From: Caballeronia udeis
GTDB taxonomy: Bacteria > Pseudomonadota > Gammaproteobacteria > Burkholderiales > Burkholderiaceae
Direction of reading: 5' to 3'
Assembly: GCF_001544555.2 (NCBI RefSeq)
Contig: NZ_FCOK02000016.1
Location: 62,001 to 126,000 of the forward strand
Length of the DNA stretch: 64,000 nt
Shown: piece by piece, positions 49,867 through 58,371 of the stretch
How the letters are laid out: the number at the start of each line of letters is the position of its first letter
How positions within the stretch are numbered: the first letter of the stretch is position 1
Notes under the pieces: generated by a model
What the model saw: only the letters and a program-made list of their open reading frames with translations
The model's database searches: none
What the model was told of the DNA's origin: nothing
Program-made: the position numbers and the translations under genes

Positions 49867-51452
49867 GCGCCATCCCCCAGCGCAGCTTCAACGACGTGCG
49901 CGACGCCCTGCTTTCAAAGCGCGAAATAGCCTTCCTTGATGTTCGCGAAGAAGATCCGCACGCGCAACGTCATCCGTTGTTTGCAGCGAACCTGTCGCTG
50001 TCCAAGATCGAACTCGAAGCGTTGACGAAGCTGCCGCGCAAGACCGTGCCGATCGTTCTGCTTGACGACGGCGAAGGTCTCGCGGAACGCGCCGCACGAC
50101 GGTTTGAAGAACTCGGCTATACCGATGTTGCGCTGCTCGAAGGCGGTCTGAAAGGCTGGGAACGTGCGGGCGGCGAAGTGTTCCGCGATGTCAACGTGCC
50201 GAGCAAGGCGTTCGGCGAGTTCGTGGAAGCGAAGCGGCATACGCCGGCGTTATCGGCTGAAGCCGTCGATGCGTTGCTGAAAAGCGGCGAGGACGTAGTC
50301 GTGCTGGACGCGCGCCGCTACGACGAATATCAGACGATGAACATCCCGGGCAGCATCAGCGTGCCGGGCGCCGAACTCGTGTTGCGCGCCCGCGCACTTG
50401 CGCCCGATCCCAGGACGCGCGTGATCGTGAATTGCGCGGGGCGTACGCGCAGCATCATCGGTACGCAGTCGCTGGTGAATGCCGGCCTTCCGAACCCGGT
50501 GGCGGCATTGCGCAACGGCACGATCGGCTGGCTGCTTGCGGGCCAATCGCTCGCGCATGGCAGCGCGCGGCAGTTCGGCACCGACGACGGCCGTGCCGAC
50601 GACGCATCGCGCGAATCCGCTCGCGCCGTAGCCGATCGCGCGGGCGTGAAACGCACGACGCTGGTGGAGGCGCAACGCTGGGCTGACGACGCGGAACGCA
50701 CAACCTATCGCTTCGATGTCCGCACGCCCGCCGAATACGAACACGCGCATGCAGCGGGTTTTCAAGGCGCGCCGGGCGGCCAGCTCGTGCAGGAAACAGA
50801 GATGTTTGCGCCGGTCCGAGGCGCCCGCGTGGTCCTCTTCGACGACGACGGCGTGCGCGCCAACATGACGGCGTCGTGGCTCGCGCAGATGAACAATGAC
50901 GTGTATGTGATCGACGGCGCGACGAGCACGGATCTCACTGAACAAGGCCCGTGGCGCGCCGCGAAACCGCTGCCCGCAGCCACGCCCACGATCACCGCAA
51001 AAGAACTCGCCGCCCTGCTCGACGATCCCGCAAGCCAGACCATCGTGCTCGACTTCACCGCGAGCGCGAACCACGTGAGGGGACACATCCCGGGCGCATG
51101 GTGGACCGTGCGCTCGCGGCTTGCGCTCGACCTGCCCGCATTGCCGGACGCGAAGCAATACGTGCTCACGTGCGGCTCAGGCGCGCTTGCCGCGTTCGCC
51201 GGGCCGGAAGTGGCGGCGCTCACATCGAAGCCGGTCCTGTTGCTCGAAGGCGGAACCGCTGCCTGGACTGCGGCAGGCTTGCCGCTTGCCAAGGGCGAGA
51301 CCCATTTGGCGTCGCCGCGCATAGACCGGTATCGGCGCCCGTATGAAGGCACCGACGCTCCCCGCGAAGCAATGAACGCGTACCTTGAATGGGAATACGG
51401 CCTCGTTGCGCAACTGGAACGTGACGGCACGCACGGCTTCTTCGCAATCTGA
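49863..51452 (+). CDS. Four-domain rhodanese-like sulfurtransferase
   Basis: A 529-residue protein made of four rhodanese-like domains. Domains 2 and 4 keep the catalytic Cys (C191 in VNCAGRTRS; about C437 in LTCGSGALA). Domains 1 and 3 have Asp-rich loops instead (LLDDGEG, FDDDGVRA) and are presumably structural. There is no signal peptide. Such proteins move sulfane sulfur between donors and acceptors; next to a cysteine dioxygenase gene (here decayed) they belong to cysteine/sulfite metabolism. Confidence 0.93.
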   Translation: MSAIPQRSFNDVRDALLSKREIAFLDVREEDPHAQRHPLFAANLSLSKIELEALTKLPRKTVPIVLLDDGEGLAERAARRFEELGYTDVALLEGGLKGWERAGGEVFRDVNVPSKAFGEFVEAKRHTPALSAEAVDALLKSGEDVVVLDARRYDEYQTMNIPGSISVPGAELVLRARALAPDPRTRVIVNCAGRTRSIIGTQSLVNAGLPNPVAALRNGTIGWLLAGQSLAHGSARQFGTDDGRADDASRESARAVADRAGVKRTTLVEAQRWADDAERTTYRFDVRTPAEYEHAHAAGFQGAPGGQLVQETEMFAPVRGARVVLFDDDGVRANMTASWLAQMNNDVYVIDGATSTDLTEQGPWRAAKPLPAATPTITAKELAALLDDPASQTIVLDFTASANHVRGHIPGAWWTVRSRLALDLPALPDAKQYVLTCGSGALAAFAGPEVAALTSKPVLLLEGGTAAWTAAGLPLAKGETHLASPRIDRYRRPYEGTDAPREAMNAYLEWEYGLVAQLERDGTHGFFAI

Positions 51453-51477
51453 AGCGAAAGGTCTGACGCATAAGGTC

Positions 51478-51499
51478 TGACGCGGCCCGGTCCGCGTCA
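51478..51499 (+). terminator. Hairpin after the rhodanese gene
   Basis: TGACGCGG-CCCGGT-CCGCGTCA forms a perfect 8-bp stem with a 6-base loop, 25 bases after the stop. There is no clear U-run. A short direct repeat (AAGGTCTGACGC) overlaps the left arm. Confidence 0.45.
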
Positions 51500-51592
51500 T
51501 TCCAATCCCGGCGATTAGCAAAGCAGAACAATGCGTTTGTCTAATGCCGCGGCGAATCGTATCGTGAATCTTTTTTCCTGCCTGGACGATTC

Positions 51593-52528
51593 ATGAAACG
51601 ACGCAGCCTCTTGTTGATCACCGCGCTGACTGCATTCACCTCGCTGCGTCCTCTTGCTTCGGTTGCCGAAACCGTTCTGAAAGTCGGCGACCAGCAGTTG
51701 CAGACACGCGGCATTCTCGAAGCATCCGGCCAGTTGAAAGACGTGCCGTACAAGATCGAGTGGTTCAACTTTCCTGCCGCGCAACCGCTTGGTGAAGCGT
51801 TGAATGCAGGTGCAATCGATATAGGCGGTCTCGGTGACGCACCGCTGATCTTCGCTTACGCCGCCGGTGCGCGCGTGCGTGCAGTAGCGGCAACCCGGTC
51901 ACAACCGGTCGACCTTGCGATCCTCGTGCCGGCCGGGTCCCCCATCAAAAGCGCAGCCGATCTGAAGGGCAAACGCATTGCGACTACGCGTGGTTCCATC
52001 GGCCATTTTCTGGCCATCGCGACGCTGGAACGTGCGGGCATCAAGCTCTCTGACGTGACGCTGGAGTTCATGCAACCCGCCGATGCCAAGTCGGCGCTGG
52101 AGTCGGGCAACGTCGATGCATGGTCTACATGGGACCCGTATGTCGCGCTCGGTGAATTGCGTGACAACAACCGCAGCGTGGCGAATGGTGTGGGGCTTTC
52201 ATCGGGACTCAGCTTCCAGGCCGCCACCGACGAATCGATCAAGACGAAACGCGCTGAAATTGATGACTTCGTGCGCCGTGTAGCGGCTGGTCAGCAATGG
52301 GCGTTGTCGCATCCCGACGAAGTCGCGGCCATTCAATCACGCGTCACGCATTTGCCTGCCGATGTACTGAAGGTCGTCTATCAACGAGCGCAGTTAAAGC
52401 CGATCACGATCGACAGCAAGGTGATCGCCGAGCAGCAACACACTGCCGATCTCTATGTTCGCGCAGGCGTGATCAAGACATCGCTCGACGTGACACCGAG
52501 CTTCGACGCCCAGTTCACGGCGCACTAA
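51593..52528 (+). CDS. Sulfonate/taurine-type ABC transporter substrate-binding protein
   Basis: A 311-residue periplasmic protein with a Sec-type signal peptide (MKRRSLLLITALTAFTSL...ASVAE). The SsuA/TauA family pattern is visible in KVGDQQLQTRGILEASGQLK, EALNAGAIDIGGLGDAP and VDAWSTWDPYVA. It binds aliphatic sulfonates or related sulfur compounds for an importer. No permease or ATPase is adjacent on this strand; the importer at 58372-59951 or another one may serve it. It is placed among C-S-cleaving monooxygenases, which supports a sulfur-acquisition role. Confidence 0.92.
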   Translation: MKRRSLLLITALTAFTSLRPLASVAETVLKVGDQQLQTRGILEASGQLKDVPYKIEWFNFPAAQPLGEALNAGAIDIGGLGDAPLIFAYAAGARVRAVAATRSQPVDLAILVPAGSPIKSAADLKGKRIATTRGSIGHFLAIATLERAGIKLSDVTLEFMQPADAKSALESGNVDAWSTWDPYVALGELRDNNRSVANGVGLSSGLSFQAATDESIKTKRAEIDDFVRRVAAGQQWALSHPDEVAAIQSRVTHLPADVLKVVYQRAQLKPITIDSKVIAEQQHTADLYVRAGVIKTSLDVTPSFDAQFTAH

Positions 52529-52553
52529 GAACATCCCATCAACGGACCTTCCG

Positions 52554-53786
52554 ATGACCGTACGGCATCCGCCCACTGCCTTGCAAGACCCCATTGCGCT
52601 CGACGCCCTCGCCGATCTCGATAGCCCCACGGCCGATCAATGGCTCACCGCGCTCACTCAGGATTTCGCCGCGAGCGCCGGGGCGCTCGATCGTGACGCA
52701 CTCTTTCCCCACGACAACCTCGCACGTTTGCGAAGCGCCGGTCTGCTCGCGCTGACGGTGCCGCAAGCGCTCGGCGGCCGGCAGGCTACGCTCCCGCAAG
52801 TGCTCAAGGTAGTGCGCGCGGTTGCACGCGGTGAGCCATCGACCGCGCTGATCCTCGTGATGCAGTGCCTTTATCATCTGCGCCTGCAGGCCAACCCAAA
52901 CTGGCCGCAAGCGTTGAAAGAGCAAGTCGCGCGCGACGCGGTGGAAAATGGCGCGCTCATCAACTCGCTGCGCGTGGAGCCGGAACTGGGCTCGCCCTCG
53001 CGCGGCGGTTTGCCCGGCACGATCGGGCGCCTGACCGATAACGGCGACGCGTGGATTCTCAACGGCCGCAAGATCTATTCGACCGGCAGTCCGGGCCTGA
53101 CATGGTTCGCTGTCTGGGGCCGCACCGACGAAAGCCCGCCGCGCGTGGGGACGTTCCTGGTACATCACGCTACCGAGGGCATTCGTTTCGGCGAGCCGTG
53201 GAACCACCTTGGCATGCGTGCAACCGGCAGTCACGAAGTGATCTTCGAGAACGTGCGTGTTCCCGCTGCTCATGCCGTCGACCTGAATTCTCCCGAGATC
53301 GCTGCAAGCGGCATGGACCCGCTCACCACGCTGTGGATGAACGTGCTGCTCTCATCGATCTACGACTCAGTAGCCCGGTCTGCCCGCGACTGGTTTGCAT
53401 CATGGGCCACGGATCGGAAACCCGCCAACCTGGGTGCGCCGCTCTCCAGCCTGGGCAGTTTCCAGCAGACGCTTGGCCGTATCGATGCATTGCTGCTCAA
53501 CAATCGCGTGCTGCTGGACGCCGGTTCGCACGGCAATATTCCGCTGCAAGAAGCACCCGCCATCAAGTACCTCGTGACGCAGAACGCCATCACCGCCGTT
53601 GAACTCGCAGTCGAGGCAAGCGGCAATCCGGGGCTAAGCCGCAACAACGCGCTTGAACGCCACCATCGCGACGTGCTGTGCTCGCGCATTCATACGCCAC
53701 AAAACGACGCACTGCTCGGCGCACTCGGACGCGCCGGGTTCTCCGCGCACCAAGCCATATCTTCTCTTAAGGGAGCACCACTATGA
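52554..53786 (+). CDS. Acyl-CoA dehydrogenase-like flavin monooxygenase (SfnB/DszC type)
   Basis: A 410-residue acyl-CoA dehydrogenase-fold protein. The middle domain contains a flavin-binding region (NGRKIYSTGSPGLTWFAVWG, NHLGMRATGSHEVIFENV). The usual catalytic Glu of fatty-acyl dehydrogenases is not evident. Together with its LLM partners, this resembles the SfnB/DszC/XiaF group, which oxygenates sulfur or other heteroatoms with reduced flavin. Its stop overlaps the start of the second LLM gene (ATGA). The substrate is probably an organosulfur compound, by context only. Confidence 0.88.
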   Translation: MTVRHPPTALQDPIALDALADLDSPTADQWLTALTQDFAASAGALDRDALFPHDNLARLRSAGLLALTVPQALGGRQATLPQVLKVVRAVARGEPSTALILVMQCLYHLRLQANPNWPQALKEQVARDAVENGALINSLRVEPELGSPSRGGLPGTIGRLTDNGDAWILNGRKIYSTGSPGLTWFAVWGRTDESPPRVGTFLVHHATEGIRFGEPWNHLGMRATGSHEVIFENVRVPAAHAVDLNSPEIAASGMDPLTTLWMNVLLSSIYDSVARSARDWFASWATDRKPANLGAPLSSLGSFQQTLGRIDALLLNNRVLLDAGSHGNIPLQEAPAIKYLVTQNAITAVELAVEASGNPGLSRNNALERHHRDVLCSRIHTPQNDALLGALGRAGFSAHQAISSLKGAPL

Positions 53787-54901
53787 GCGTTGAATTCATC
53801 GGCTATGTGAGCCATCAGGAATCAAGCGAAATCCACTTGCCGCAAGGACCCGCGGTCAATCCGCCCTATATTGCCGCGGTCGCGCAAGCGCATGAATACG
53901 GTGGTTTCGATCGCGTGCTGATCGCTCATTCAAGTGCATCGCCGGACGGCTTCCAGATCGCGTCGTTCGTGGTGCAACAAACAAAGCGTCTGGGCATCCT
54001 GCTTGCGCATCGCCCGGGCTTTGTCGCCCCGACGCTCGCCGCCCGTCAACTCGCCACGCTCGATCACTTCAGCGCGGGCCGCACCGCCGTGCACATCATC
54101 TCCGGCGGCGACGATACCGAACAGCAACGCGACGGCGACTTCCTCGAACACGACGACCGCTACAAGCGCACCGACGAATATCTCGATGTCGTGAAACGCT
54201 CATGGACCAGCGAAACGCCGTTTGATCACGAAGGTGTGTTCTATCGTGTAAAGGGTCACCGGTCGCTGGTTCGTCCTTTGCAAAAGCCGCATCTGCCGGT
54301 GTATTTCGGCGGTTCGTCGGAAGCGGCTATCCAGGTCGCGGGCAAGCATGCCGATGTCTTTGCGTTGTGGGGCGAGTCGCTGGCCCAGGTCGCCGAGACC
54401 ATCCAACGGGTACGCGCGGCAGCCAGACCGTATGGCCGTGAGAATGCAATCCGCTTCAGCCTTTCGCTGCGCCCGATCATCGCTTCAACGGAAGACGCCG
54501 CATGGGCGCGCGCGGAATCAATTCTCGCGCGCGCGACTGAAGTAGTGAAAAGTAATCCTAACTTTACGCGGCGCCCGAGCGAACCCAAGAATGTCGGGGC
54601 GCAACGCCTGCTGGCGGAAGCCGCGAAAGGAACCGTGGTGGACAAGCGCCTGTGGACCGGGATCACCGCGCTGACGAAAGCGGCAGGCAATTCCACGTCG
54701 CTGGTCGGCACACCCGAACAGGTGACCGAAGCGTTGATCGAGTATTACCGCCTGGGTATCTCCACGTTCCTGATTCGCGGTTTCGATCCTTTGGAAGACG
54801 CGCTGGGTTACGGCCGCGATCTGTTACCGCTGGTACGCGCGGCCGTTGCAAACGAGGACAGCAAGGCGACCAGGAAGGAACTTGATTCCGTTCAGGCCTG
54901 A
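53783..54901 (+). CDS. LLM-class FMN-dependent alkanesulfonate monooxygenase-like protein 2
   Basis: A 372-residue paralogue of the protein at 48595, sharing MSVEFIG, AHRPGFVAPTLAARQLATLD, ISGG, QQRDGDF and FLIRGFDPLEDAL. It is translationally coupled to the upstream acyl-CoA-dehydrogenase-like gene by an ATGA overlap. The good ribosome-binding site AAGGGAG lies in the previous gene's end. The pair of diverged copies in one locus suggests different organosulfur substrates. Family is certain; substrate unknown. Confidence 0.92.
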   Translation: MSVEFIGYVSHQESSEIHLPQGPAVNPPYIAAVAQAHEYGGFDRVLIAHSSASPDGFQIASFVVQQTKRLGILLAHRPGFVAPTLAARQLATLDHFSAGRTAVHIISGGDDTEQQRDGDFLEHDDRYKRTDEYLDVVKRSWTSETPFDHEGVFYRVKGHRSLVRPLQKPHLPVYFGGSSEAAIQVAGKHADVFALWGESLAQVAETIQRVRAAARPYGRENAIRFSLSLRPIIASTEDAAWARAESILARATEVVKSNPNFTRRPSEPKNVGAQRLLAEAAKGTVVDKRLWTGITALTKAAGNSTSLVGTPEQVTEALIEYYRLGISTFLIRGFDPLEDALGYGRDLLPLVRAAVANEDSKATRKELDSVQA

Positions 54902-54950
54902 AAGGTAGTGACATAGGGCAACAGCCGTGTATTTTTTGACTACCGGAGCA

Positions 54951-54990
54951 AGGTCGTCAAACGGTGTCATCGCAACTCGCTTGACGACCT
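54951..54990. repeat. 10-bp perfect inverted repeat between convergent genes
   Basis: AGGTCGTCAA (54951-54960) and TTGACGACCT (54981-54990) are exact inverted copies with a 20-base spacer. The 150-base gap between convergent genes has nothing else. It could be a bidirectional termination hairpin with a long loop, or a binding site. Confidence 0.55.
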
Positions 54991-55051
54991 CCTTCGAGAC
55001 GCTGATGTGGTCGCCCGGTCGCGCCACGATTGATTGCCAATGTGACGAACC

Positions 55052-55546
55052 TCATGGTTCGTCCGCCAGCAGTTTGTCCAACGGCGCGGCGTGCTTCACG
55101 AATGGCGACCTGATGACGATATAGCTGAAGTACTTCTCAATGCCAAGATTGAGATCCAGCAGCCTTTCCACCACTTCCTGATAGTGGCCGATATTGCCGA
55201 CCAGGAACTTCAGCAGGTAGTCATACCCTCCGCTGACCAGGTGGCACTCGATGATCTCGTCGATCTCCCGGACGTTCGCTTCAAACCGGATGAAATCCTC
55301 GCGGCGATGGTCTTGCAGCATCACCTCGGTGAACACCGTCACCGTAGTCGTCAGCCTGGCGAGATTGAGATGCACGCCGTATCCGGAGATGATGCCCGAC
55401 GATTCGAGCCGTTTGACGCGCTGAAGGCACGGACTCGGCGATAGCCCGACTGCATTGGCCAGGTTTGCATTCGTTATATTGCCGTTCTTCTGCAGTTCCG
55501 CCAGGATCTTGATGTCGATCCGATCCAGTTTCTGTCGGGTGGTCAT
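55052..55546 (-). CDS. Lrp/AsnC-family transcriptional regulator
   Basis: A 164-residue protein. The N-terminal winged helix (LDRIDIKILAELQKNGNITN, LANAVGLSPSPCLQRVKRLE) is typical of Lrp/AsnC. The C-terminal RAM effector-binding domain (HLVSGGYDYLLKFLV) follows. These proteins sense amino acids and often control adjacent genes. It sits 27 bases downstream of the first HAD gene, in the same direction, so it may regulate the HAD genes or the convergent sulfur genes. Confidence 0.95.
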   Translation of the reverse strand: MTTRQKLDRIDIKILAELQKNGNITNANLANAVGLSPSPCLQRVKRLESSGIISGYGVHLNLARLTTTVTVFTEVMLQDHRREDFIRFEANVREIDEIIECHLVSGGYDYLLKFLVGNIGHYQEVVERLLDLNLGIEKYFSYIVIRSPFVKHAAPLDKLLADEP

Positions 55547-55573
55547 GGGGTGCTCTCGCGTCCGGTGATTTTT

Positions 55574-56317
55574 TCAGGCGGGTCTGTCAGGCCACCCTTT
55601 GCTGAGCTCTTCGTGGTGCGCCTTCACCAGTTGCGCCATGCTCGTGAACTTGAACTCGACCGGCGGCTCATTGACCGTGCGCAGAGTGGCGCCGAAGCCC
55701 CGCTGCTCGAACCGGCGGTAGATCCAGCAGGATTTTATGCCAAGCCCGGCTGCCGGTTCATGGTCGTGAAACATGCTGTCCGCAATGTGCAGCGTTTCTT
55801 CCTTGCGCAACCCAAGCGCGGGAAGCATATCGAGCATGTAATTGAAGTTTCGATGAGAGGGTTTATAGGAACCGACATCTTCCGCCGTGATGACCGCGTC
55901 GAAGTCCACTTGCAGCATCGACCTGCTGGCGGCAAAACTTTCGTTGTCGACGTTGGACAGGATGATCAGCTTGAAATACTTCTTCAGATATTGAAGTGTG
56001 CTCGCGGAGTCGGGGAATGCGGGCCACTGAGCTACTGAGCGTCCGTATGCGGCAGCCTCATCCGTTGTATAGGGCACGTTCCATTCTTCCGCGAGCCGCT
56101 TGAAGACGACCGCGAGCAGATCGCGATACGGCATCTCCGGCGTGTAGCGCTGCTGAGAGGACTCGTGACGGGCATGCGCCTGGAGCACCTCATCTCGCGT
56201 CAACGGCTTCTCAACGCGCTTGACCAGAGGCGCGAGACCCGCCGTTATCCCGCGCTCCCAGTCAATCAGCGTGCCGTAACAATCGAAGGTAAGCGCCTTG
56301 AAGTCAGTGAGTCGCAC
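55574..56317 (-). CDS. HAD-superfamily hydrolase, type II haloacid-dehalogenase-like, paralogue 1
   Basis: A 247-residue protein with the nucleophile motif FDCYGTLIDWE near the N-terminus (D11-D12 region), motif II in LIILSNVDNESF, Lys in SYKPSHRNF and a C-terminal acidic motif (HIADSMFHDHEPA). The start is a GTG with an excellent AGGAGG five bases upstream. It could be a haloacid dehalogenase or a phosphatase of the same fold. It is about half identical to the next protein, so the two arose by tandem duplication. Confidence 0.92.
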   Translation of the reverse strand: MRLTDFKALTFDCYGTLIDWERGITAGLAPLVKRVEKPLTRDEVLQAHARHESSQQRYTPEMPYRDLLAVVFKRLAEEWNVPYTTDEAAAYGRSVAQWPAFPDSASTLQYLKKYFKLIILSNVDNESFAASRSMLQVDFDAVITAEDVGSYKPSHRNFNYMLDMLPALGLRKEETLHIADSMFHDHEPAAGLGIKSCWIYRRFEQRGFGATLRTVNEPPVEFKFTSMAQLVKAHHEELSKGWPDRPA

Positions 56318-56401
56318 CTGAACCTCCTAAAAAAAATCGTATTTGGCTGCGCGGCCCGCGCAAGGTCCTCTGACGCGGCAGACACTATTCATATTCAGGT
56401 G

Positions 56402-57127
56402 TTACTTTTGCAGCACGGCTTCCTGATGCGCTTTCACGAGACCGGCCATATTGTCGAAACGGAAGTCCACCTTGGGCTGCTGGCCGGGATTCATTGTCGC
56501 ACCGAAGCCTTCCTGACCATGGCGGCGATAAATCCAGCACGATGCCAGGCCAAATTCGTTGGCGGGCTTGTGATCATGAAACAGGCTCTCGGCGGTATGC
56601 AGGATCTTCTCTTTCCTGATTCCACGGTCGCCAAGCTTCTCCAGCATGTATTCGAAATTACGCGGCGACGGTTTGTACGAGCCGACGTCTTCGGCCGTGA
56701 TGATCGCGTCGAACTCGACCTGCAGTTTCGCATTGCTGCAGGTGAAGCTTTCGTTGTCGATGTTCGACAGGATCACGAGCTTGTAATGCTTCTTGAGGTA
56801 ACTCAGGGCTTCTGCCGAATCCTCGAAAGCCGGCCAGTTCTGCACCGACTTTCCGTACGCTATGCAGTCGTCCAGCGTGAACGGCACCTGCCATTCTTCG
56901 GCCAGCCGTTTGTAGACGATCGGCAGCAGTTCCTGATACCGCTTGGCCGGCGTGTATTTCTGCTGCGACGATTCGTGGCGTGCATGGGCCTCGAGCACCT
57001 GGTCGCGCGTCAGCGGCTGCTTGACGCGCTCAAGAAGGGGGCGCAGACCTTCGAAGATCCCGGTCTCCCAATCGATCAAGGTCCCATAGCAGTCAAACGT
57101 CAGCGTGTCGAAGTCGGTGAGTTTCAT
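56402..57127 (-). CDS. HAD-superfamily hydrolase, type II haloacid-dehalogenase-like, paralogue 2
   Basis: A 241-residue paralogue of the preceding entry. Motifs: FDCYGTLIDWE, VILSNIDNESF, SYKPSPRNFEYML, HTAESLFHDHKPA. The ATG at 57127 follows GAGGG nine bases upstream. The gene precedes its paralogue by 84 bases in transcription order. Enzyme class (dehalogenase versus phosphatase) cannot be decided from sequence. Confidence 0.92.
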   Translation of the reverse strand: MKLTDFDTLTFDCYGTLIDWETGIFEGLRPLLERVKQPLTRDQVLEAHARHESSQQKYTPAKRYQELLPIVYKRLAEEWQVPFTLDDCIAYGKSVQNWPAFEDSAEALSYLKKHYKLVILSNIDNESFTCSNAKLQVEFDAIITAEDVGSYKPSPRNFEYMLEKLGDRGIRKEKILHTAESLFHDHKPANEFGLASCWIYRRHGQEGFGATMNPGQQPKVDFRFDNMAGLVKAHQEAVLQK

Positions 57128-57233
57128 AACAGTTTGCCCTCAGGTATTCACAGGATGAGCTCACAGTGTATTGACTCGTGGCAGCAGCCGTTACTGATGT
57201 CGGGATCAGCATCAGCAGGCCGTATCGTGCAAT

Positions 57234-57268
57234 AGCGGTTCGGCAGCAGAATCTGCTGCCGAACCGCT
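57234..57268 (-). terminator. Strong 16-bp hairpin after the sulfonate ABC operon
   Basis: AGCGGTTCGGCAGCAG (57234-57249) and its exact reverse complement (57253-57268) are separated by only AAT. The hairpin lies 23 bases after the binding-protein stop. The U-run on the minus strand is weak, so it may act as an mRNA-stabilising structure as well as a terminator. Confidence 0.8.
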
Positions 57269-57291
57269 ACCAGATGCCCTCCAGCGGCTGA

Positions 57292-58278
57292 TCAAACCTT
57301 CGCGAGGTAGTCCGGCACGTTGATCTTCTGCGGCAGGACGCTGCGCGCCGCCAGCCAGTCCGCCGCTTTCTGAAGATCGTGCACGAAGGCTTTATCGCCA
57401 ACGCCGTGCATGTCGAACTTGCGCTTCATGCTGCTGAGCATATTGCGGACTTCATCGCTGTAATGCCCCTGCTGCTGGGCGATTGTCTCAGCCTCGGCCG
57501 AGTTGTCCGACGCCCATTTCGCTTCCTGTCCGTATGCGGCGTTGACTGCCTTGACGATATCGGCGTTGTCCTCGGCGAACTTGCGCGTGGTCACGTAGGA
57601 ATTGAAATCGATCTGGAAATCCAGGTCCCGCCCTTCAAGGAAAATGTTGTGGCCTTTGTAGTTCGCCCGTGCGATATCCACGCCGGGACTCCACATCGAC
57701 CATGCGTCGATCTTGCCCTCTGCAAACGCGGGCGCCGCGTCGGGCGGATTCAGATAAACGATCTTCACCGAGTCGCGCGGCACCTTGTGTTTTTCGAGTG
57801 CGGCGACAAGCAGGAATTCACCGAGCCCGGAGCGATTCACCGCCACCGTCTTGCCCACCAGATCTTCCACCCGGTCGATACCCGATCCGTCCTTCGCGAT
57901 GACCGCCGTGCTGCGCGGATCAACGACGCAAAACTGCGTGAACACGAGCGGCGAACCCGCGATCATTGCCGCAAGCGCAGGTGTCGTGCTGCCGCCGAAG
58001 CTGAAATCCGCGCTGCCGCCGGTGACCGCTGCGAGCGACGGCGCGTGGTTCGGGAAGGGGCCGATCCACTCCACTTTGATGTTGTCTTTCGCGAGGGCTT
58101 TTTCGAATTCACCGCGGACCTTTGCAAGCATCGGCAAGCCGCCGAGTCCCCAGCCAAGGCGAACCGTGTCGGTTTTCCGGTTGCCGCACGCGGCAAGGCC
58201 GGTGGCAAACGCCGATGCAGCCACGGTGGTTTGAAGGAAGCGGCGGCGCGACCAGAGAGAGGAACTTGGATTTGACAT
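57292..58278 (-). CDS. Sulfonate-type ABC transporter substrate-binding protein (Tat signal, lipobox)
   Basis: A 328-residue SsuA-like binding protein. The N-terminus has a twin-arginine motif (SRRRFLQTT) and a lipobox-like LAAC near residue 31, so it is probably a Tat-exported lipoprotein. The core shows WGLGGLPMLAKVRG, GGSADFSFGGSTTP and KIDAWSMWSPGVD. It follows the ATPase gene by 93 bases and ends the importer operon. It carries an alkanesulfonate or sulfate ester to the permease. Confidence 0.93.
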   Translation of the reverse strand: MSNPSSSLWSRRRFLQTTVAASAFATGLAACGNRKTDTVRLGWGLGGLPMLAKVRGEFEKALAKDNIKVEWIGPFPNHAPSLAAVTGGSADFSFGGSTTPALAAMIAGSPLVFTQFCVVDPRSTAVIAKDGSGIDRVEDLVGKTVAVNRSGLGEFLLVAALEKHKVPRDSVKIVYLNPPDAAPAFAEGKIDAWSMWSPGVDIARANYKGHNIFLEGRDLDFQIDFNSYVTTRKFAEDNADIVKAVNAAYGQEAKWASDNSAEAETIAQQQGHYSDEVRNMLSSMKRKFDMHGVGDKAFVHDLQKAADWLAARSVLPQKINVPDYLAKV

Positions 58279-58371
58279 GGCGGGATGGAGCCGGACAGGT
58301 GAACGGAATCGCGCCCGTCATTGAAGGCGGGCGAGCGGTAATACAAATGGAATGGGAGGTGACGCCGCGGA

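Noticed and set aside
49727..49939. Small frame beginning MCTVRTPAAS
   Set aside because: It is the wrong frame of the cysteine dioxygenase remnant and of the rhodanese start.
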